Below, piece by piece: positions 25,801-51,129 of a DNA stretch of 64,000 nt. The notes beneath the pieces were generated by a model. The model had not been told where the DNA came from. It ran no database searches and worked only from the letters and a program-made list of their open reading frames with translations. Made by a program: the position numbers and the translations under genes. The stretch's first letter is position 1. Each line of letters starts with the position of its first letter. The stretch covers positions 51,001 to 115,000 of the forward strand of contig JAAOOA010000482.1 in the NCBI GenBank assembly GCA_012861695.1, written 5' to 3'. This DNA is from Trematomus loennbergii (Eukaryota > Chordata > Actinopteri > Perciformes > Nototheniidae).

Positions 25801-28800
25801 TTAAAATGACTCCACACTCCAAAGAGGAGAATAGCTACTTTACTTTCACATGTTCACTTAATAACTAAACCTGTAAAATAGTTTAGTGAAATCATAAAAT
25901 ACCATATTTCCCATGAAATTGAAGTGGAGTTGAAGTATAAGTACCTCAAAGTTGTACTTAAGGAGTGAATGTACTTAGTTAAAATACAATAAGCAGTATT
26001 TTATTTCATCGTAGAGCATTGTACTTTACATTCAATGTTAAGATGATCTTACTCTATTCTACTTGCATATATTTAACTTCTCCTGCATTACTTGCACATT
26101 AGTCTTGGAACATTTTCTTACTCTGTTTCTTCTTGCACTATTTATATAGTTTTTTAATTAGTGTATGTCTCGTATATATTTATGTTGCATTGTTGGAGGA
26201 GCGTGTGACTTAAGTGTGTCATGTGCATATCTACACTACTTTGAATATGACAGTAAAGCCTTTTGAACCTAGTTATTTCCCCCTTTACTCGTCCCCTCTG
26301 CAGGATGTGATGGGATCCTCCGTCAGAGAGGTGAAGCTCGTTGCTCTGCAGCTCCTCCTTCCTCCCTGCCGTCGTGGAGCCTCTCTGGTGAGGGGGGGGC
26401 CAGCAGCTTCTCCCTGGGGGGGGGGACCAGCAGCTTCTCTCTGGGGGGGGGGGCCAACAGCTTCTCTCTGGGGGTCAGCACAGGGGGGTCCGGGGATGGA
26501 GACCCAGGTGTGTGTGTGTGTATGGGCAGAGGGAACCAGAAAGTCTACACTGGCCAGGATCTTCACACGTCTACTACGGAGGTGAGGTTTTTTTACTTTT
26601 TTGTTTGGTTTCAAACAAGTGAAAAACAAGGGACTTTCAGTCACATTCATATTTTCAGTTTGTCCAGCTGTAGCAATACAATCCTGAATAGGTTTCAATT
26701 ATTAGACAACCTGTAACAGAGTACCACTCCAGGGCTAAACAAATAAATAAAGATGGCCTACCTTAGAAAATAAGAAACAAATAATAGTAAATAAACAAAA
26801 ATAATAATGATGGAAAGAGAATTAAATTAACATTTTAATAAAAGAAAGTGCAGCTACTTTGCACGCTTTTGTAATCCTATCTTTATGTGTTTTGCAGTAC
26901 ATTGGTCTATATTCTCATTCTGCATATTTTATATTGTTTACTCTTCTGTTCTAAAGTCACCAAATACATTTACTCAAGTACTCCATTTTAGTTTAATCAC
27001 AAGGTACTTGAACTCTACTTGGGTATTTACATTAGCTGCCCCTTTGTGATGTTTCTCAAGTGGCTCGTTGGTCTAGGGGTATGATTCTCGCTTCGGGTGC
27101 GGGAGGTCCCGGGTTCAAATCCCGGACGAGCCCTTACTTTGAAAATCTCAACATAACTAAAACACAAATACCTGTGTTTGCATGAATGAAAAAAACAAAG
27201 CTAGACTGCAGAAGACTTATGAAAAGTCATGCAACACCCAACTGAGAGGGACTGATGTGATACCAACAGAGTGCTTTGTTCCGTATTGATTCATTATGAT
27301 ATCAAAGGAATTTATGAACAGATTATTATAGTATTCTAAATTATTATAGTATTCTAAATTATAAACCAACTCTTTTAAAAGAGTCATTACACAGAAATGA
27401 GTACTATTAGTACTACACTTTTTTTATGTCGATAAAAAAAACTTCAGAAATATGTATTTTTTCTCAGGAATCTCACTATTTATTTAAGTGAAGAGAAAGT
27501 ATAAGCCTTAAAATACACCAAAGTACCAGAAGTAAAAATACATTTTCTGGACGAGCGCCACAAAGCAACCTAAGTTATTTAACTTATGTAGTGGACAGAG
27601 TTGGGTGTAACGTACTTTTATAATTCAGTAATCACACTACAGTTACTAACATTGCCCGACACGCGTTACTTCGTTACTTTTATAAAATCAGTAATCAATA
27701 ATTACTAGATTCTCCCTTTGACAGACAAGAGGGATTTCCGCCGCAGGTTTATATTTACGTAACAATTGCGCGACTTGCGCGTCCACATGCAGTGCATAAA
27801 CATGGCTGAGTCAACAGCGATAACTTTCGAGTGGAGGAGGAGGAGGTATGTCCATTATTTTGAGTTCGTCCGAAGAAAGGACAGGAATGTGACGGTGAGG
27901 TGCAAACTGTGTCCAGGCCAGAAGCTTTTATCCACTGCTGCAAACACAACGTCAAACCTCAACAAACACCTGCAAAGACAACATGCTAACGTGAAGCTAA
28001 TAGCTAAGGAGGACCTCCGAATCCAGAGTGAGGATGTCAAGTAAAGTAAGCCGCATTTTGCGCTTCAGATGAGGCTCCCTCCGCAAAATGAAGCACCCTC
28101 CGCAGTCTGCGTGATCTGCCTGTAGGGAGGGGCGGCCCTGCGAGTAAAGTAACGAGTAAAGTAACGCGTTACTTTATGTAGAGAGTAACTAAGTAAAGTA
28201 ATATATTGCTTTTTTTTTTAAAAGTAATATGTAATATGTTACTTTTTGAGTAACGACCCCATCTCTGGTATAGTGGAGTCAAAAGTACAATGTGTCCCTC
28301 TGAAACGTAGTGGAAGAGAGTATGAAATAGACAAAGTACACCAAAATTGTACTTAAGAATGGCGCTTTAATTAGTGTACTTAGTTAAATGTTAGCACTAA
28401 TTGACAGCAGTACTGTGTTGTGCTTCCTGCAGTCAGGAGGATGGTGGTTGGAGTGCAGGTGGTGGAGGAGGTCGCTGTTGAAGACACAATCGAAGTGATG
28501 TAAGTATTATTCATATATTTATTTTAAGTTATGCTGATCGGACCACGAAGGCAGTTGTTTTTATAACATATGTACCATCAATTCAATCAAAGTTGATTTA
28601 GCCCAATATCACAAAACACGTTTGTCTGTGGGCTTTACAGATTAACAAACAGAGATGAACAAAAAGATAAATACAATTACAGACAATTAATGAGGTAAAA
28701 TGCAACAGAAAGACAATAAAAATACAATGAAAACATTAATAAAATACCGTAAAATGTAGAAATCAGGAGGGCAAACATAAGTCATCTAAAACCAGATTTA

Positions 28801-29413
28801 ATTATAGGCTTTTGTAAATGGACTGTACTTATAGATCTCTCTATCAGGTCTCTTCGACCCCTCAAAGCTCTTCACATACTACGAGTCATTCACCCATTCA
28901 CACCTCATTCATGCAGAGCAGCACCACTTGCTCTAGGGAAGCTAACACTCACACACACTCTCACACTCACACACCGTTGGCCATCGGAAGCAACTCAGGT
29001 TCAGTATCTTGCCCAAGGACACATCGACATGTTGACTGCATGAGCTGGGATCTAACCAACAACCTTCTAACTGAAATACGAACGCAGCCACAGTCACTTC
29101 TCTTAAAAAGGAAAGTCTTCAGCACACTCTTTAACGTTTTTCAGCACTGTTTCCCTCTCTGATCAAAACAGGAAGCTGGTTCCAGAGAAAGGGAACTAGA
29201 TAAAAACAGACACAATGTAAAGAGCAACTCTAGCAGGCAGCGCCATGACAGTAACTGAATATATTCTAACATATTCTTGGTAGGGGTTCGATGCATGTTT
29301 GGTTGAAAAATATGTTCACTGCAGTCTTTTCTCCCCTCAGAACGGAGGACATTTACACGGATGATCTGCTGGACCCCGAGCTGCTGCAGGACGCCCAGCT
29401 CTACCCCACATGA
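22881..29413 (+). CDS. Unrecognised four-exon protein, acidic and Gly/Ser-rich
   Basis: I do not recognise this family. Exons with good GT-AG borders are 22881-23031, 26304-26581, 28433-28499 and 29341-29413. Exon 1 codes MSGLNPDFWVLLPRPP, then a Glu-rich run (about ten Glu) and HPAVCCYTT. Exon 2 joins it in phase and codes CDGILRQRGEARCSAAPPSS and three imperfect SSFSLGGG-type repeats. Exons 3-4 join in phase and code VQVVEEVAVEDTIEV, then DDLLDPELLQDAQLYPT and stop. Exon 2 to exon 3 is out of phase by one base: either an extra exon was missed between 26.6 and 28.4 kb or a base is lost, perhaps in one of the 8-11 G runs of exon 2. An AATAAA at 30065 fits as poly(A) signal. No signal peptide or membrane segment is seen. 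The acidic C-terminus could suit a nuclear protein, which is a guess. Confidence 0.5.
23553..25015. mobile_element. Foldback element, about 1.46 kb
   Basis: Outer arms 23553-23860 and 24650-25015 are inverted copies (GGAGCTATTTCAGGTCATAA against TTATGACCCTGAAATAGCTC; TTTTCAGGTTGAATATTATT against its inverse). A second inverted pair lies inside: TTGGCAACAATCAAGGTATA at 23875 against its inverse at 24440. The loop includes a LINE-like tail at 24240-24320 ending CTGATTCTGATTCTGAT. It lies in intron 1 of the unrecognised gene. Confidence 0.75.
25285..25362 (-). mobile_element. hAT-type terminal sequence
   Basis: Reverse complement begins CAGGGGTGTCAAACTC and continues with CGCGGGCCACATTAACATTA, a common teleost hAT end. 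The other end was not located with confidence. Confidence 0.5.
27062..27133 (+). tRNA. tRNA-Pro (anticodon CGG)
   Basis: A 72-base gene folds as a complete cloverleaf. The acceptor arm GGCTCGT pairs with ACGAGCC with C as discriminator base. The anticodon loop TTCGGGT carries CGG. The T arm GGTTCAAATCC is canonical and doubles as the B box. The anticodon stem CTCGC/GCGGG has one U-G wobble. The usual run of four T after the gene is absent for at least 60 bases. It lies in intron 2 of the unrecognised gene, same strand. Confidence 0.95.
27598..28268 (+). mobile_element. hAT-like element with BED-finger fragment
   Basis: Left end CAGAGTTGGGTGTAACG and right end (inverse CAGAGATGGGGTCGTTACTC) are imperfect inverted repeats, with TAACGCGTTAC motifs inside. 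A frame at 27802-28044 codes MAESTAITFEWRRRR and a BED-type finger: CKLC, then TTSNLNKHLQRQH. It stops at SEDVK; no catalytic part follows. Confidence 0.7.
28560..29090. repeat. Two common teleost dispersed repeats
   Basis: TTTAGCCCAATATCACAAAA (28597) and, from 28850, CATTCACCCATTCACACCTC, TCTTGCCCAAGGACAC are widely dispersed fish motifs. They lie in intron 3 of the unrecognised gene. Confidence 0.55.
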
Positions 29414-30269
29414 ACCCCAAATGAAGCAGGATCAGAATCCCTTTATTTGTCCTGCAACGGGACATTTACATTAATACAACAGCAGATACTACTCCACTAC
29501 ATTTTGGATGTACATGTTGTACTCTTAACTCTGCTACAAGCGTCTTTGAGTTCTAGAGAAGCACATATATAAATATTATTTATTATTATTATTATTATTT
29601 ATCTGAGAGCTTTAGCAACTAGTTGTTCTACATATTCAGATTATTAGCTAATACAAAATGCCAGCTGCTATAGACTCATGAATGCATCAATAATCATAGT
29701 GCAGTAATATTATATAAATATTATTCAGAAATAGCTACTTTTTTTTGGACTCTGAGTATATTTTGAAGGCTATCTTTAATTAAGTTATGTCTTGTACTTT
29801 TACACCACTGTGCTAATCTATAGAAGGCAAAGAGAAAGCAATGAAAGTCAGCAGGCTTGTTTTACACTGTCTATTTAGTGCCTCCTTCAGATCAGACACC
29901 TCCATTCATCTGCAGTTCCAATTTTAGCCAACAGAGGTCAGCAGTGTTCTACTTTTGATAAGACTTACCTTCTTATTGTATCTGAAGGTAACTTTGGAGG
30001 TCCTCTACCTGAACCCCTGCAGCCATGAGTGGCTTTTAACTTGGAATAAGCCTGGTGACCCTCAATAAAACAATATTAAACCTAATTAAAAATTAAACAC
30101 TATACCCTGCCTTCTTCATTGTAAAACCACGTTGTACATTTTACACATATATAATCTGTTCAATATTTTATTTTAATATTTAATATTCCATATGTCATAT
30201 ATTTTTGAATATATATATTTGTATTCATAATATCTACATGTATGTTTTCTATTTCAACATGTATATTTT

Positions 30270-30425
30270 CTATTTTCTTTTCTTTCTATTCTTGTTTATT
30301 TGTAGTTTTATTGTAAAATGCCTTGTCTTTTATGCTGCTGCAACAAAAACAATTTCCCAAATTGGGATCAATAAAGTACCATCTTATCTTATCTTATCTT
30401 ATCTTATCTTATCTTATCTTAATTA
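30270..30425 (+). mobile_element. LINE-like 3' tail with (CTTAT)n
   Basis: ATTTCCCAAATTGGGATCAA, TAAAGTACC and a run of TCTTATCTTAT units; the same tail ends a remnant at 60245-60350. Confidence 0.65.
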
Positions 30426-30476
30426 CCAACATCCTATTGGAAAATCATTGGGCCCTTAGATATCCTATCAACACCC

Positions 30477-30610
30477 TTAAAGGTGGGGTAGGTAAGTTTG
30501 AGAAACCGGCTCGAGATACACTTTTTGTTATATTCCATGGAATGCTCTTAACATCCTGATAGCAATGAATATCTGAAGTGCTTTGACAAAAATCCATAAA
30601 AAAATGTCAT
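30477..30610. mobile_element. piggyBac-like MITE, truncated copy
   Basis: TTAA then AGGTGGGGTAGGTAAG and TTTGAGAAACCGGCTCGAGA as in 49861-50243, but the right half is replaced by the 57-bp array. Confidence 0.7.
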
Positions 30611-31070
30611 CTGTGTAGTGTCTCTACTTTAAAGAGTCCTCTCCTGCTGATGTTCAGGTGTATATCAGTATGTAGTGTCTCTACTTTAAAGAGTCCTCTC
30701 CTGCTGATGTTCAGGTGTATATCAGTATGTAGTGTCTCTACTTTAAAGAGTCCTCTCCTGCTGATGTTCAGGTGTATATCAGTATGTAGTGTCTCTACTT
30801 TAAAGAGTCCTCTCCTGCTGATGTTCAGGTGTATATCAGTATGTAGTGTCTCTACTTTAAAGAGTCCTCTCCTGCTGATGTTCAGGTGTATATCAGTATG
30901 TAGTGTCTCTACTTTAAAGAGTCCTCTCCTGCTGATGTTCAGGTGTAATCAGTATGTAGTGTCTCTACTTTAAAGAGTCCTCTCCTGCTGATGTTCAGGT
31001 GTATATCAGTATGTAGTGTCTCTACTTTAAAGAGTCCTCTCCTGCTGATGTTCAGGTGTACTGTATATCA
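30611..31070. repeat. 57-bp minisatellite, inverted relative to 8345-9655
   Basis: About eight units with TGTCTCTACTTTAAAGAGTC and CTCTCCTGCTGATGTTCAGG, the reverse complement of the sri intron 6 array, inside a truncated TTAA MITE. Confidence 0.9.
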
Positions 31071-31301
31071 GTATGTAGCAGAGGTGTGGACTCGAGTCAC
31101 ATGACTTGGACTCAAGTCAGACTCGAGTCACCAATTTGATGACTTTGGACTCGACTTGACAAAATCACAAAACACTTGCGACTCGACTTGAACTTGAACA
31201 CCAATGACTCGGGACTTGACTTGGACTTGAGCCTTCTGACTTGAGGTGACTTGATAATTTAATTCAGGGGTCTCCAACACGCCGATCGCGAGCTGCCGTT
31301 A

Positions 31302-32209
31302 AGGCCCTGACACACCAGGCAGTCACCAGAGAACTCGCCGACACCCGACACCGACAGTTCCATCGACGGGTTCTCTTGCGTCTTGGCCGTGTGTCGCACT
31401 GGAAATCACCGCAAAGACTTCAGCCGAGCACGTACGAACTGCGCATGCGTGAGTGGCAATAACTCTCCTTACCAGCAGGCGGCGGTAGTGTGTATTCGTC
31501 ATTCAAAATAGGCAACAACCGGAAGACAGAGAAGAAGAACAGACTGATATAAACAAACAAATAGCGTGTGCCGTTCCATTTTCACTCTCGTCCATCGAAA
31601 ACATGTTTTAGAATATAAAAATACATGAATGATGAAATGAGCACATAAAGTGCAGACATACTATAAAATCACAGTTAATAGACCTGCATCTGATGATCGC
31701 AGTGTTCTGGCGGGTGTGTAGTTTATTGAGTCAGCAATGTAATAATGGCCACTTCTTGCTAAATTTACGATGAGATGAAAAACCGGACTTGACCAAACAA
31801 ATCACGGAGCTCTCAGCAGAGGACAGCCGGGGACGCTCCCGCCGATATCAGAGATGTCCCTGCTATGTGTGGGAGGTAAGAGAGGACATTTAAGGGCTAT
31901 GTTTGATGTCTTTAAGTATCACCTGCTGGTGTTTAGCTGCTGTCCTGTGCCTTAAATCGTTTGTTTACGTCCCTCACTTCCGTTTCGCTTCTCATTTGCT
32001 AGCTGAACAGCTGATCAGAGTGGTTTCTTGGCCCGATAGCTTGTGTCCGATTCAACATGTTGAATCGGCCGGGTGTCGACCGTGAAAGGCCAAATAAGGC
32101 GTGTCACGGCCGAGGGTTCGGGACACACCAAATTGACTTTGGGCGACAAGGAACCCGTTTTCGCCAGACAACGCAAGACGGCCGATATCGGCCTGGTGTG
32201 TAGGGGCCT
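31302..32209. mobile_element. Harbinger-like element nested in a hAT element
   Basis: AGGCCCTGACACACCAGGC at the left and GCCTGGTGTGTAGGGGCCT at the right are inverted; TTA flanks both sides, the PIF/Harbinger target duplication. Confidence 0.7.
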
Positions 32210-32429
32210 TTAGAAGAGCAGACTCCCGTCGGGGAGAGCAGAATCTTCAGCCGCTGCAACTCTTGCTGTGAATCCATGCAGGCAGGGGCGGGACTTTATT
32301 TTGCTGAGCCACCATGCGGCCAATCATATGCGAGGACACACTAGGATCATACCATTATGTGAAAGAAGGGTGGGGGGCAGACGCTCCAAAGACAGCAGGT
32401 GTAGTGGTACAGGCCAGCTACACAGAGCC

Positions 32430-32600
32430 ACGGGGAGACGGGGAGCCGGATTTAAATGCAAGCGCGTCGGAAAAAGTCAAGAAATTTGCGAAAACCGAAA
32501 AAGAAGCAGCATCTGGCTGCATTTCAATGATATTGGAGAAAGCAAAGCTGAGTGCAGGATTTGTAAAATGAAAATAACCTTCAGAGCAGGGTTTTTTTTT
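32430..32600 (+). pseudogene. BED-finger fragment of a hAT transposase
   Basis: Reads KSQEICENRKRSSIWLHFND then ESKAECRICKMKITF, the first half of a BED finger (W, F, C-x2-C), and breaks before the histidines at a T run. It lies in the outer hAT copy (GGGGTCTCCAACACGCCGAT) interrupted by the Harbinger-like element. Confidence 0.55.
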
Positions 32601-32624
32601 GGTAACCACTCAGGATTTATTGCC

Positions 32625-32780
32625 AGAGGTGGGAGAAGTTCAGATCTTGTACTTGAGTAAAAGTACCTGTGTAGGAATACTCGGTTGCAATAAAAAGTCC
32701 TGCATTCAAAATGTTACTCAAGTAAAAGTAGAAAGTATTATCATCAAAATATACTTAAAGTACCACCTGCAGAGGGATCT
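32625..32780. repeat. Fragment of the 33-bp array MITE
   Basis: GCCAGAGGTGGGAGAAGTTC, then CAGATCTTGTACTTGAGTAA and ATGTTACTCAAGTAAAAGTA, as at 52080-52200. Confidence 0.6.
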
Positions 32781-33258
32781 AGATTCAGGTTTTTTTCCCA
32801 TAAGACCGCCTCGCTGCACATTATCCCTTGCATAAAGATAGATTGTGGGTCCCTTATAACATGTTGTACACAGTGGAAATAAACATTCTGGATACCTTAA
32901 CATCAGGGATCTTATACATTAAACTCCTTCTGAATCAAACCGTCACGGTAGCCTTACCTTACTGATCCCTCTTACAATAGAAGAAAACACGTTACTTTAC
33001 CAGCAGAGAGAAAATGGATTATTAAATTATTAATGTGACTAATAAAGAGCAGTTTGATTATTAAGTATTATTCTGATCGATGTCATTACATTTGTTGAAA
33101 AGCACATAATGACTTGTTTAAGACTCGTTTTGTCAAAGTTTAGGACTTGGACTTGACTTGAACTTGCCCATCCTGACTTGAGACTTGACTTGGACATGAG
33201 CGCAAAGACTTGAGACTTGACTCGGACTTGCAAAACAATGACTTGGTCCCACCTCTGG

Positions 33259-34280
33259 CAGATAGTATATAGAGTATAGACTTACATGTGAAAAATGTCT
33301 CAGTATGCACACTTTATTAATAATAAGAGAACTCAATAAGTAAAAAGAGGACATCATAAATAGACATTGGCTCATCTTACTCTCCCCAATGTGTCAAATT
33401 TGTTGACTGTTTTCTTACTTTTTTACAACAGTCAATATTAGGTTATCTTATGTATGATTTCATTTTTAATATAGAAAAATATAATGTAATATAATATGAT
33501 GTAATAAAATGATCAAACATTGAGTGAACTTTCATTAATTCAAGTTAAAACAAAAAGCCAAAAAAAATGTATGACCGTTTTCTTGTTGAAATGAAAATAT
33601 GAGATGAAACATAATGTGATATAATATATAAAATCATAATCAAATAATAAAATATAACACAATATAATATAATAATATAATAAATTGAAATTATATATTT
33701 TTTATATATACAAAAAACACTTTTAATATAGTATTTGTCATATTTTATTTTGTTTTCCTGTACCCTGTTTCTTATATATTGATAGTTTTGTGTGAATATT
33801 ATGGTATTAGTCTTGACAAATAGTTTATAAAAGTTAAATTATTTGCTCCTTTCTTAAAAGAAAAAGTGTATTCTTCTTTCTGTGTCTTTGTATGCACCAT
33901 TTACATAAAAAGCTAATTCTTCATTTGTGTAAACCCGATTGGTAATAAAATAAATAGTGCTATAAAAATATAATACAACATAATATCATTATATAATTTT
34001 TTTAAATATAGTAATATATGATTATATATATCCCAAAGGTCATAATAACGCTAAACTCCTGAGCTTGCACTCTTTTTTTTACGTCTTATACTTATTTTTA
34101 TTGCATTGTTTGATGAACCTGTTACCAACGTTCTTCATTGCACAACTACATTGTAGCTGCGTATGTGACATTAAAACCTTCGAACCTTTGAAACGTGAAC
34201 TAACAAGAAAAGGACTTCAACTACCAGCATGCATCGCTTCTAGTCTCCCGCCAACGCGCCGGAACTCGTCATATAGTCAC
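33259..34280. other. AT-rich intergenic sequence, LINE tail
   Basis: Mostly AT-rich. At 34050-34190 a LINE-like 3' tail (AAACTCCTGAGCTTGCACTC, GTGACATTAAAACCTTCGAA) resembles 36675-36800. The snrnp48 promoter should lie at the right end; no TATA box was seen. Confidence 0.4.
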
Positions 34281-34287
34281 GCAGAAC

Positions 34288-34326
34288 ATGGCTGCCGCGA
34301 GTGAGGCAAAAACAAAACATCGATGA
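34288..34326 (+). other. Upstream ORF in the snrnp48 leader
   Basis: ATG in the context GAACATGG opens a 12-codon frame, MAAASEAKTKHR, closing with TGA 43 bases before the main ATG. The context (A at -3, G at +4) is better than that of the main start (CAACATGT). If transcribed, it could damp translation; the transcription start is unknown. Confidence 0.45.
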
Positions 34327-34369
34327 TTTTGGGGCTAATTCTCATCTAATTTGGACTAAAAACCTCAAC

Positions 34370-48320
<13,951 letters not shown>

Positions 48321-48540
48321 TAGTGCAGGGTCAGGGGTCAAAGGTCAACGTAGCGTACAGGTCAAACAGTGTCGCGTTTTTAAAGTGGCCCTATTCTGCA
48401 TTTCCAGGTTCATCAACACAGAGATGTACATGCAGACAAATGTATATACCACACTACAGGGAAGAGAAAAAAAAAATGAAAAATGCGGCCCCTTTAACTT
48501 TTGAAATTCAACAAGAGGATTTTGGAAGGAAATTCATGGG

Positions 48541-48546
48541 AATAAA
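48541..48546 (+). promoter_or_regulatory. Possible poly(A) signal for snrnp48
   Basis: AATAAA lies about 220 bases after the presumed stop codon, the first such hexamer downstream. Confidence 0.45.
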
Positions 48547-48549
48547 GTT

Positions 48550-49860
48550 TTCGGGACATCAACGTTTGAGCTTTTTATTCACTAACAAACGGATCCATCT
48601 TGTTTTAACACTGTATGCTGCTCAATTCCAGAGTTATTACATGAACACCAACAGGCCCCGCCCTCCTCTCTTTTGATTGGATAAGAGTGGCTTCCACTGC
48701 AGACGAGAGGAATTTAGGACTTGGGTGTCATAGCTGACACACGTCCAACCCGGGGTCAGAGGTCACGCTTCCTTTGTGCTTTTATTGTGCTTCGAGCGTT
48801 AAATCAAGGTTTCACTGAGGAGAGTCTTTGAATCAGAAATGTGGGTTTCAGAGGTTTTGAATATTATACTTATGTGAATGTTTTAATAATACATGATTTT
48901 TTTTTAAACTGAGAACTCCTTTATGGTATGCTGAAGTTCCTCACTATTCTTTTCTGTACACAGTTTGTAAACGTATGTAAATGTGAGTTTTGTTTTTCAG
49001 TTTTCAGATGCAGTCCTCTCAGTTCAAATGGTACATTTTTATAATTGATTTTTGGGAGAAATAACCTCAGAAAACAAAAACAGTCCAAAACTCAAAGATA
49101 TTCTGTTAACAGGTTTGTTATGAACAGTAAACGCTTCAAATGCTCTCATTTCAGGAGTTTGAACCATCAAATGTTTTTCATTTAAGCTTCAAAAATCACT
49201 TTTAAGTTATTAAAAAAGCTCCTATTTAAATGTGTGTCTATTTGTTTCGCTCGCTGTAGTTCAGATCTCTAGTTGTAAAAAAAAAATTGGATCTAAGAGT
49301 TTTCATGCTTTTTATTAACTTATTTATCGATGTGATGTTTAAGCTTCTTCAAATAACAAGCTGTTGCATCATGATGTTTCTAAATTGGTTATTATGATAT
49401 GTAGAAATGCAACCAGTGGAAAAAGTAATCTAAGTACTAAATACTAACAAGTAAGAGTACTGCATTGAGAATGATACATATGTTACAGTATACAAGTCTT
49501 GGCATCAAGTTATACTTAAATGACCAAAAGTGAAAGTACTAGTTGTCCCTAAAGACCCATTTCAGAACGGTATATATGAAGTTACTGGATAATGATGAGG
49601 TGGAAGAAGCACTCGGCTCAGTAGTCTTTTACTAATGCCAATAGAACAAGTACAAAATGGCGTGGTGAGATTTCTTGAAGTAAAGATGCGATAATTAGAT
49701 AAATGAGATCTTGTGTTTAGCTGGGAGAACTTATTTGAACTATATTTGACCGGAATCAGAGAATTTATAACCAAAAAAGCCAGAAATGCTGAGACGCTTT
49801 GTTTCCTGATGTTAGTTGGAGATGTTCCTCTAAAATAAGATGTTTTTAAGAGACTTTGAC
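48550..49860. other. No gene seen between snrnp48 and the collagen gene
   Basis: AT-rich sequence without conserved frames. TACTAGTTGTCCCTAAAGA and neighbouring AAGTA motifs near 49430-49560 resemble a decayed 33-bp-type element. Confidence 0.4.
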
Positions 49861-50243
49861 TTAAAGGTGGAGTAGGTAAGTTTGAGAAACCGGCTCGAGA
49901 TCGCTAGAATTTGAAAATACACAACCGGAGTAAATCTGCCACTTCCTTACAGAGCCCCTCCTCCAACACACACGAACGCGCACATGACCAATGAGGGCAC
50001 GAGATAAGTTTGTGCACAGATGGAAGGCTGACAGGCAGGTAGGCCATCCAGTTATTTAGCCGGGCCGGCTCAGATGATTGGTCGTGCTTTTTACAGTATA
50101 CAGCTTCCACAGATGATATTTCTTTATGGATTTTTTGTCAAAGCACTTCAGATATTCATTGCTATCTGGATGTTAAGAGCATTCCATGGAATATAACAAG
50201 TGTATCTCGAGCCGGTTTCTCAAACTTACCTACCCTACTTTAA
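49861..50243. mobile_element. piggyBac-like MITE, complete copy
   Basis: Inverted ends of about 40 bp (GTAGGTAAGTTTGAGAAACC) are bounded by TTAA on both sides, the target duplication of piggyBac transposases. There is no coding capacity. Confidence 0.8.
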
Positions 50244-50849
50244 AAAGATGCTTAAGATGCCGTGTCTAAAAACAAGACTTAACTTATTAGGTTTATATCA
50301 AGTGTAACGACGTATTCTGACTAGAACATTGGACAAATATACTTGGCAAGATTTTACATGTTTGCTGTGTGCTCACTGGAAAAAAATGCAGCTCCAAAAA
50401 CAAGTTAAACAATAATGAAATCAAGCAGTTTTCACTTGAAATAAGTACAAAAATCTGCCAATAGAACAAGTGAACACGTGCTTGTTAAGATTCTTGAAAT
50501 AAGAAGGGATATTTAGATAATCACATCTTGTAATTGAAACTCATTTTGAACTATATTTTACCAGAATCAGGAAATGCTGTGTTACAATATAACTCAAAGG
50601 TTTTCTGTGTTCTGATGCTAGCTGGTGATTTTCTAATAAATATGTAAATAAATATGTGTTTCATCTGAGATACACTCAAAATAAGATTTTTTGACTTATC
50701 AAGATGATGCATTGTCTAAAAACAAGACCTGATATCTCACTGCAGTGTCACTCCTGAAGTGATTGTGTCTTATATCAGGTGTAGAGACATATTCTGACCA
50801 GATGTCAGACTAGATACTGGGCAAGAGTTTTTGTAGTAAACAGTTTCCA

Positions 50850-51129
50850 GTGAAGTTGTGAGCAAAGGATGTTTTGTACGTCTCTTGTTCTCCCCGTCCT
50901 GCTCTCTTTCCCTGCTGCTCCTGGATTCTGCCTCAGGTATTTCTCACCCCGTTGAGACGCAGAGATGGAGGACGAGGAGGGTCCCGTCAGAGCCTGGGAA
51001 CCCGAGGGCTCCTGAGACAGAGCGACGACACTCTGAGGAGAGCTCATCTGGGGAACGCTAAACCACATCTTTTTCTGTCCTCGTCTGAATCCTGAAAGCC
51101 TGCGGAGGATCTGCTCATTCTGCTGCACC
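50850..51129 (+). promoter_or_regulatory. Presumed promoter and 5' leader of the collagen gene
   Basis: This is a relatively repeat-free, GC-richer stretch directly before the ATG in TGCACCATGG, a strong start context. No clear TATA box was found. The assignment rests on position only. Confidence 0.35.

Larger units (their letters stand above)
31079..33258. mobile_element. hAT-like MITE carrying nested insertions
   Basis: Left end CAGAGGTGTGGACTCGAGTC and right end GACTTGGTCCCACCTCTG are inverted, with GACTTGGACT-type repeats next to both. The element is interrupted from about 31268 by other transposons. Confidence 0.7.
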
